This document shows, piece after piece, positions 46,288-55,200 of a DNA stretch of 64,000 bases. Location: contig OX438753.1 of assembly GCA_949316235.1 (NCBI GenBank), positions 18,780,801 through 18,844,800 of the forward strand. Direction: 5' to 3'. A program made the position numbers and the translations under genes. This DNA is from Oegoconia quadripuncta. Taxonomy: Eukaryota; Arthropoda; Insecta; Lepidoptera; Autostichidae. Every line of letters starts with the position of its first letter. Position 1 is the first letter of the stretch. The notes beneath the pieces are model-generated. The model searched no databases. It was not told the DNA's origin and saw nothing but the letters and a program-made list of their open reading frames with translations.

Positions 46288-49200
46288 CTGGAGTCTTTGT
46301 CTGGATGTGTCTCAGTAATGCTTGATCCTTAAGTTTCATTTTTTATATGTCAGATTAAACTAGGGGAAAGCTTCTTAGCTATATTTTATGGAAATCCTTT
46401 CAGCTGTTTCGAAGATATGTAACAGTTCCTTTGTATCATCATCATCAGCCGAAAAACGTCCACTGCTGGACCAAATCGTCGGTCCACATTGTGGGGGGCC
46501 TGCCCTTGCTGCGTCTTCCAGTACTTTGTATACCTGAATAATACCAGGTTCGAGGCTCGAGGATTTTCTAAATTTCCATGAAAGTATAATTTCTTTAATT
46601 ATTCTAGAATCCAAGGTAGCAATAGAGTCTATCATGGCACCGTTTGTTATGTATGTTACCTGCAAAAGTGGCTGTGTGCAAGGGTAGATCTTAAACGTAA
46701 CAGACGAGTGGAGTCGCAGATACTGACACTATTATGAAACAACTGGTTTCTAAGAAGTATTGCAGGAATATATTAATATTTGACAGAAAGTTTTACTTAC
46801 TTATCTATGAGTGAGTCAATCAGTTTATCCAGTACGTCAGCTACGTGCGCAGGATCGTCTTGCTGTATCCTTTGACACGAATCCATGAAACGCTTCTGCG
46901 CATCCAACACCTCTTGCATCTAAAATTTCAATAAGTAATGTTAGAAATCATTATTTTTTATAATGTGTATAAACATATATTTATCCTTGAACATACAAAC
47001 TGCGCCATATAGTTCCACACTAAGCAACTAGGCTTGTGTGATGGAGACCAGATAGTTGGTATACAACAGAAATATTGCAGATGTTTTGCTTCGTCGTGAA
47101 ATCGTATCAAGTTCTTTAGGGTTTAAGCCATTTATCTAATTTGGAAGTGTATTGAATATTTTTCCTCTATTCACTTACTCATATCAGTCACAGGATGTCC
47201 ACTGCTCAATATAGGTCTCCCCTATTATTTACTCACTGCATGAAGTTGGTACTAAAAATATCCTATTTAAGTTCATCTATCGACTGTCTTCATGCACCGG
47301 GAAGGGCACTGGGGATCTGGTAACATGTCGTGAGGACTGTGACATCTCTAATGACATATTTGATATTTTCGATTCGTAAACAAAGAATGGTACTACAATG
47401 TGACTTCTGACTTGCTGAAAATTAATTTAAGTTTTAACGAAATATTTCGGGTCTGAAGTAGTCTCCAGTATCCAAATCGCCCCAAGTGGTGAAATGAAAT
47501 CGCAGTCTCACATTTCCGGTTTACCTTCAAATCTATTTTGTACGTGTTGTCGTTGAGGCGCCTGGTGAATGTGGCCTCAAGATCGGCGGAGGTGAGTCTC
47601 GCGTCCCGCTGTCTTCGGGCCAGTGCCCGCAAGCCGTCCGCCAGCTCCCTCCGCGTCGCGTTCACTAGTGATAAGCCGTCTCGCATCATTGACTCCAGCA
47701 CCAACCCTCTGTGCCACGTGTCGGCGTAAGCCCCGTTTACCTGTAACATGGCAATGTGAAGTGTTTTATTATATTGTTATTGCCTGACGCTGGATTTTAT
47801 TTTCAACTAGCTTTCCGCCCGCGGCTTCGCCTGCGCGGAATAACTTTTTCGCGGAAATTTGTTTATCCCGCGGTAACTACTCAATTTATCGGGATAAAAA
47901 ATATCCTATTTTACAATCCAGGATATGTGCTACCTATATATCAAAATTCATCCAAATCCGTTCATCCGTTTCGCCGTGATTGAGCAACAAACAAACAAAT
48001 AAACTAATAAACAAACATCCAAACTTTCACATCTATAATATTAGTTAGATTAACCAAGTTAACGCTGGTGGATTATGGTCGATACCCTCTCCTAGGGTGA
48101 GGAGGATGTGTCCCAGTTCTGGGGATGTAAAGCTGTTGTTTATGGTTTGTTAATTAATCATCATCATCATATCAGCCGAAAGACATCCACTGCTGGACAA
48201 AGGCCTCCCCCAGAGATTTCCACAACGATTGGTCCTGCGCTATCCGCATCCAGCGGCTATCGCGATCTTTACCAGATAGTCGGTCCACCTCGTGGGGGGC
48301 CTGCACATGTTGCGTCTTCCGGTGCATGGTCGCCACTTGGAACCTTTCCGCCCCAACGGCCGTCGGTCCAGCAATGTGCCCCGCCACTGCCACTTAAGTT
48401 TGGCAATTCTTCGAGCTATATCGGTAACTTTGGTTCCCCTTCGGATCTCCTCATTTCTGATTCGATCCCGCAGGGAGACTCCGAGCATAGCTCTCTCCAT
48501 TGCTCTTTGGGTGACCTCGAGCCTTCTTATGAGAGCCATTGTGAGCGGCCACGTTTCAGTTCCATATGTCATCACTGGCAACACACACTGATCAAAGACT
48601 TTCGTCTTGAGACATTGCGATATTTGGGACGAGAAGATGTTACGTAGCTTCCCAAACGCTGCCCAGCCGAGCTGGATTCGACGACTGACCTCCTTATCGA
48701 AGTCGGATTTACCTAACTGGACCGTGTGCCCCATGTGTTAATTAATAAGTTATTAATAAGTTAATTGTCCTTTATTTTTATCTCGACAGAAAAGAGAGGT
48801 GTTTTCACACCTTTGTTTATCTGTGTATTGTGAACTCATGCTCAAGAACAGAAAGACACATTCCAATACCGTTTCCTTGAATGAAAATCGGTTCTGCAAT
48901 TTCTCGTATTCGACATCGAATTTAGAGTCAAAATGTTTGCTTTTGTCGGGGTTATCATATCTACCTGTGGTCGGCAAGATAGACCAAGATTTCTATTTCG
49001 ATTTTTAAATTTTGAAGCATTTTGCAAATTCTTTGTGATTGTTTTGTGATTTTTGCAGTTGCAAAGTTACTATAAAATATTGCCAAAGACACCAAATATT
49101 TGCAGAATACTTAGAAACCTTGCTCAGTTAGCTGAAGCGTCTAGTGTTTGTTTAGTATTTACCTTTTCTAACATTCGTTTGTGCGAGTCAATGTGATAGG

Positions 49201-52200
49201 TGAGATTTTGCGCGAGTTCCGCAATTTTCACTTGGCTGCGTTCTATCTTCTCGCTGCTTTCCTTTATTGATGTCTGAAATTTTACAAGTTAGCTCGATGA
49301 AATACTTTGTTTTTACAATTATTACTGTAGCGTTTGCTTAACCTAAATATTGGACAATGTTCGTGTTTGGCCTCGATGTCGCTAACATGTAAAAACAAGA
49401 GAAAGTTTGTGATAACGAAAACCATGAAAGTATTGGGTGCGCGGGTAGACCCTTTGTTCTTTACGTCTATTTGCAATGTATTAAAATTCCAATTGCAATT
49501 TTCAAAGCTTAGTAACGAAATATTTATATTGACAAGGCAAATAAAAAATAATAACAATACGTTATACGCCAGACTTCGTAAATAGGTGTGTATGTCTGTG
49601 GCATTGCATTTTCAAAGCGGCGGAACCGATTTTTTTATTTTCGCAAGCGGGTGTTTGTCACGTGTTTCTTATCCATGTTTGATGGATATCGGTCTAACTG
49701 TTCCAAAGATATTTAGGTATAAACATAGTTTGTTTATCGGGATGGTAAATAAACGTGACATGCGCCCTGGAAATAAATTAAAAAATAAAGTAAATAAAAT
49801 AAAATATCCTTAGATAAAATATCCTTTGACATACACACAGAGCCATCTAGCTCCACAGTAGGCAACTATAGGCTTGTGTTGTGGATACCAGATTGTTGAT
49901 ATACTACATAAATACACTTTTTTTTATATAAATAAATACTTATTATAAATGAAAACATCCATAACTCGGGTACACATGTCCGTATTCATCACACAAACAT
50001 AGGCCCCTAGCGGAATTCGAACCCGCAACCTTTTGGTATAGTGGCCAGAGGTGCTAACCACTACACCAAACAGGTCGTTAATTGTGGTAACTCTACCTAT
50101 TATACGTTTATCCGCTTATCCTTACTTCTGGGGCGCTTACGTGGTACCAAATTTAGTGATTAAATGCGAGCTAAGCGGCAAATTATTCGAACGCAAAAAA
50201 TTCTAAGTCGCACGACCGCTATTTGGCTTAGTGGTTACTTCTGTGAATTTAGTGTATTTATATTTATTTAAATAAATCCGCCGTCGTTATATCTTAAAGT
50301 TCCTGATTTTTTGTAGAAAGATGGAGTACCCATTAGTAATAAAATAAAAATGTTTTCTGACAATTCGGTAGTTTGTTTTAGATATTGTATAGGTCCTACT
50401 ATATTAAATTAAAGTTACCACTGTGAACTTCATTGCGTTGTAGAAGATGCTAAAATCTCCTAAAACCATTTTCAGAAAATTAATCATTGGCTACTTTATA
50501 TTTTCTAAAATAGTTTATTGCTCGTGATATTTGCCGTCGGTGAAATCTAACTAATATTATAAATGCGAAAGTTTGGATGTTTGTTTGTTGCTCAATCACA
50601 GCGAAACGGTTGAACGGATTTGGATGAAATTTGGTATATAGGTAGAATAAATAAATAAATAAAATAAATAAAAAGATATTTATTCATCCACTTAAAAAAA
50701 AATATACATGATCATTAATTACAGTTAAATTTTCTAACGTAGTGGACAAATAGGTTGGAGCCTCAGCAAAATAGCTGTTTTTCAGTCTCCACCTCGTGCA
50801 TTCTCTGATAACAGAATGCATAACACGTCGAAGTTGTTGCACACTACAATACTATTGGCTACAAGCTACTTATATTCCTTTTTATCCCGATAAAGTGAGT
50901 TCCCGTGGGATAAACAAATTTCTGCGATAAGGTTCTTCCACGCAGGCGAAGCCGAGGGCGGTAAGCTAGTTTTTCATAAAGATGAAGAAGTTATTGACCG
51001 ACTTTTTTGAAAATAGTTACAGGAGTTTTAAGTATATTCTCCAACGGAATTAAATATACAGTGGCAAATTTAATTATGTAGTCTCTGTTTAATTACTAAA
51101 TATCTAAAGCAACCTACTGATTTGTTAGAAAACATTTTTATTATATCACTGTCAGGTACTCTATACATGTGCAAAAAGTCACGGCCTTGAAAATTATAGG
51201 AAAATTTGGTATCCGTACTAGACTATTTCATATTTCATGGGGAGTGTTCTGAAGAACTGTTCGAGCTAATACCCGCTGCTCAATTTAACCGATACACTTC
51301 TCGGAGGAAATTAAATTTCCATCCACATCACCTGGATGAGTGGAAGTCTACCACTGTACGTTTCTCAAGAAACTTCTTACCACGTACGACCACCCTGTGG
51401 AACGGACTTCCGGCAGCGGTATTCCCGAACGAGTATGACATTGGAACCTTCAAGAAACGAGCCTACACCTTCCTCAAAGGCCGGCAACGCATCTGTGACC
51501 CTTTTGGTGTTGTTTTGCTTTGGGTGTCCATGGGCGGCGGTGATTGCTTTCCATCAGGTGACCCGCATGCTCGTTTGCCGCGCTCTCATATAAAAAAAAA
51601 AACAAAAAAAAAGACTATTACCCACCCACGTGAAGTCAAACGTTTCCCCTTTACCAGTCTTTCTTGTTTAGGATCCTTTCGGGCCGGTCTACTATAACAG
51701 TCCAGTGAATTGACTAATAAAAAATGTAGCCATGTTAAATAAATAGTTCTAATTACAATCACCTGAACACTGGTCTGTAACATATGCAGTCTGTGCTCAA
51801 GCCTTTCTGCCGCCAACTGGGCTCTCTCCAGTCTCAAAGACAGCGTTGTCTCCACTCGGTCTGGAATCACATTGGAAACTTATTAGGACTTCCTATTTAT
51901 CGTAATTCTGTGGGGTCATATGTTAACTCGTCCGATGCAATGGTTCCCTATAGTCACATTAGGGCTGCCTGAAAAAGTGCAGCAATCGCACAAAGAAAAA
52001 TAAAAATAAATATTCGTACGTAATTATGTTCTATTTACTATCAAATTATAAAAACTTGGAAAAAATTGCTTTTCTTCATCAACCTAATATTTTGCTTGAC
52101 TTAGGTATCGATTCGGATGTACACCAATTAAACTAAAACCAGTCTCAAAGTAGTACTGTCTCTTTCTCCCTGGAACAGTACGAAATTAGTTTTAGTTTAG

Positions 52201-55200
52201 TTGTTGTACATCCGAATCAACACCATAGTCAATATTGACTAAAATTAAGATAAAAGTTAGCTTAATATCATTGCATTATCCTTAGGTTCTAATCAAAATG
52301 CTTCGTCAGCAACGACACATTTTACGATTTTAGTTACTTAAAATATTTCTAAGTTTATACAAGTATATTATTGTTGCCAGACACATCTTACACCTATGCG
52401 AAAAATCAGATCATTTAATAGTACCTTTCCCGTACCAAATCATCAAAAAATCGTACAAATCTAATATTATAAATATCAAAGTTTGGATGTTTCTTTGTTG
52501 CTCAATAACGGCGAAACGGTTGAACGGATTTGCATGACATTTGGTATATAGGTAGAATATACCCTGGATTAAGATATAGGATATTTTTTATCCCGATAAA
52601 GTGAGTAGTTCCCGCGGGATAAACAAATTAAACATATCCGCGATAAAGTTATTCCACGCAAGCGAAGCTAGTACGATATAAATCGTACAAATAGCACCCC
52701 TGAACCGGATCCCCTTGTCAATTGATTGAGCGTTGCCCTTGTTTTGACCAATTGCGGGTGATATATGGCAGGCGATTATTGCGAAAGTTAACCCAACAGT
52801 TATCTAAAATAGGATATGACACAGCAAGATCCGGAATGCATCGTTTTCCTGGAAGAGAATGATGTGTACTGTAGGTCTGGTTGGTTTACGATTTATTTCA
52901 TGTGAAAATAAACTTTAATAACAAGTCGGATCTTTTTTGTTATTTATCACTTTTGTATCATCATGTCAGTCAGAGGACGTCTGTGCCGTCCGGTGCGTGG
53001 TCTCCACTCGAGAACTTTATTGCCCCACTGGCTATCAGCATTGGCGGACCTTGATATAAGCCCAAAAGCCCGGCATGCCTTTGCCTTAAGAAAACACTCG
53101 ATCAGGAACATCAACTTAAAAGTTTATTATCTTTAAACAGTACAGAAATTGCAAATGATCCTACAGATTGAACAGAAAGGCAACAAGATGTATTTAACTT
53201 CGTTAATTGTGTCAAAACTACAAATCATTAATTAAATATTGCCCTGGCTTGCCCTACTCTGAAACCCTAGTCTCGCCACTGGCTATCAGTCTTTCGAGCT
53301 ATGTGCACAGGGCACTGGCACTTCAACTTATTAATCCTTTGGGCTATGTCGGAGATTTTTGTTCGTTCACTTTTGAATGATACGTCATAATCCAAGATTG
53401 CTAATGGGTTTATAAAAATTCTTAAAAATACTTTAGTACTAGCGAAACGCTATAATTAAAACGTATAGGAATTCAACCGGTGCTGTGTAATATGGTCTTG
53501 CAGCATTTCTTTATTTATAACATTTTATTACATTAAATAATAAATAAATAAATATCTTTGCACAAACACACAGCGCCATCTAGTTCCACAATAAGCAACT
53601 AAGCTTGTATTATAGATACCAGATGGTTGAGAAACTACACAAATACATTTTTTTTTGTAAATAAATACATATATAAATGAAAAACATCCCTAACTCGGGA
53701 ACACATGTCTGTATTCATCATACAAACATATCCCCTAGCGGTATTCGAACCCGCGACCTTATGGTATAGCAGCAAGCTTTTTTATGTTTTAACCCAAGTG
53801 CCCTGCCCAGTGATGGCCGACCACGCACTGGTAACCGCAACGTAGGACGTCCACTCACAATGTGGTTAAGGGTACTCTACTCACGCCGTTTTTATTATTT
53901 GCTTTATATGCTTTAAAATTTCAAAATACCTTTCCTGACACCCTGTATGTGTAGATTTGCCGTTGTATTTACCACCAAATACATGATCGTCCCAGCCAGA
54001 TGTGCAGCAGTCCTCACGACGTTCGTACGCTCAATTTTGAATTTTTATGTAATTGTATAAATACATTACGCAAAATTTATAACTTTCTCCATGAGTCGTT
54101 TTCTTTCGGTGTTTTTGAATTGCTATGCTGACACATATTTCATCCCACCAGTAATATTATAAATGCGAAGGCTCGAATATTTTCCCCCATCACGTTGTGG
54201 CTGAACGGATTTGGATGAAATTTTGTAGAGAGATAGACTAAGTAACTATTTATCCTGATATTTGAAATCAATTCAGCGAGACGATGATTCCACACGGGCG
54301 GAAGAATAATAATATAAGTAATTAGTCAAATAGTGGTCGGTGGTAAAAATTACGGACACTTTTTTATCATTCTGTTTAAAATGCAATAGGTACTGCACCT
54401 TACCTAGTTTATCTTGTATGACGTCAAGTCGACGCGCCTGTTTCGCCTGCACTGCGCTGATCATGTCCAGCACCCGAAGCCGCTCCTCAATGCTCGTCAG
54501 CACGTTGCTCAACTCCTGGATAGACCACAGATAAATCGTACCTTTTATTTTATATTAGCAATGTAACTGGAGTATCTGACCCCCCCTGACTCGAAGGCTA
54601 GAACCGCCCTTGCGCATCTCTCCTACTGTAACTTCTGGATCAACAGCTCCTACCAGTGTAGGAACTATTGATCCAGAAAAACTAGGAACTCGCATCAGTC
54701 CACCGAAGGTAACGCGTAACTGGGCTTGGTTTTTGTGTATGATTTTGGAATTTACCGATAATGTCAGCACATCATCTGCCCGCCCAGTCCAAAAACGTAG
54801 CACACCACTCGTTAGTTCATAATTAGGAAGTGTTGGTTCTATATAGTCCACCACACTATAGTGATCACGCAGGCGATCTTGTCGTGCGTGTGGCCAATTG
54901 TACAAGTTTAGTACACCGTGGGTAGACAACATGATAGTATATTATTAACTGTTTCTAGACAGTCAATACTCAATAGTCCCAATAGAAAGCCAGCAATGTA
55001 TGCAAATCACAATACGTGCGTGATGCCCCGCAACACTTTAAAGGTAACAGGCATAATAGTACCTAACTAATTTACTTGTTTTGGTATGTCTTGTAAGAAG
55101 TTGTTTCAATGTACAGCAAAACAGTTGCTGAGTAGGTTCAATGGAATTGTTTACTTGTATGAATGTGTCCTCTCAATTAAATTCTATTCTAACTCATGAT

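Noticed and set aside
48108..48647. 179-aa plus-strand frame
   Set aside because: Shadow of the minus-strand RTE fragment, which carries recognisable family residues.
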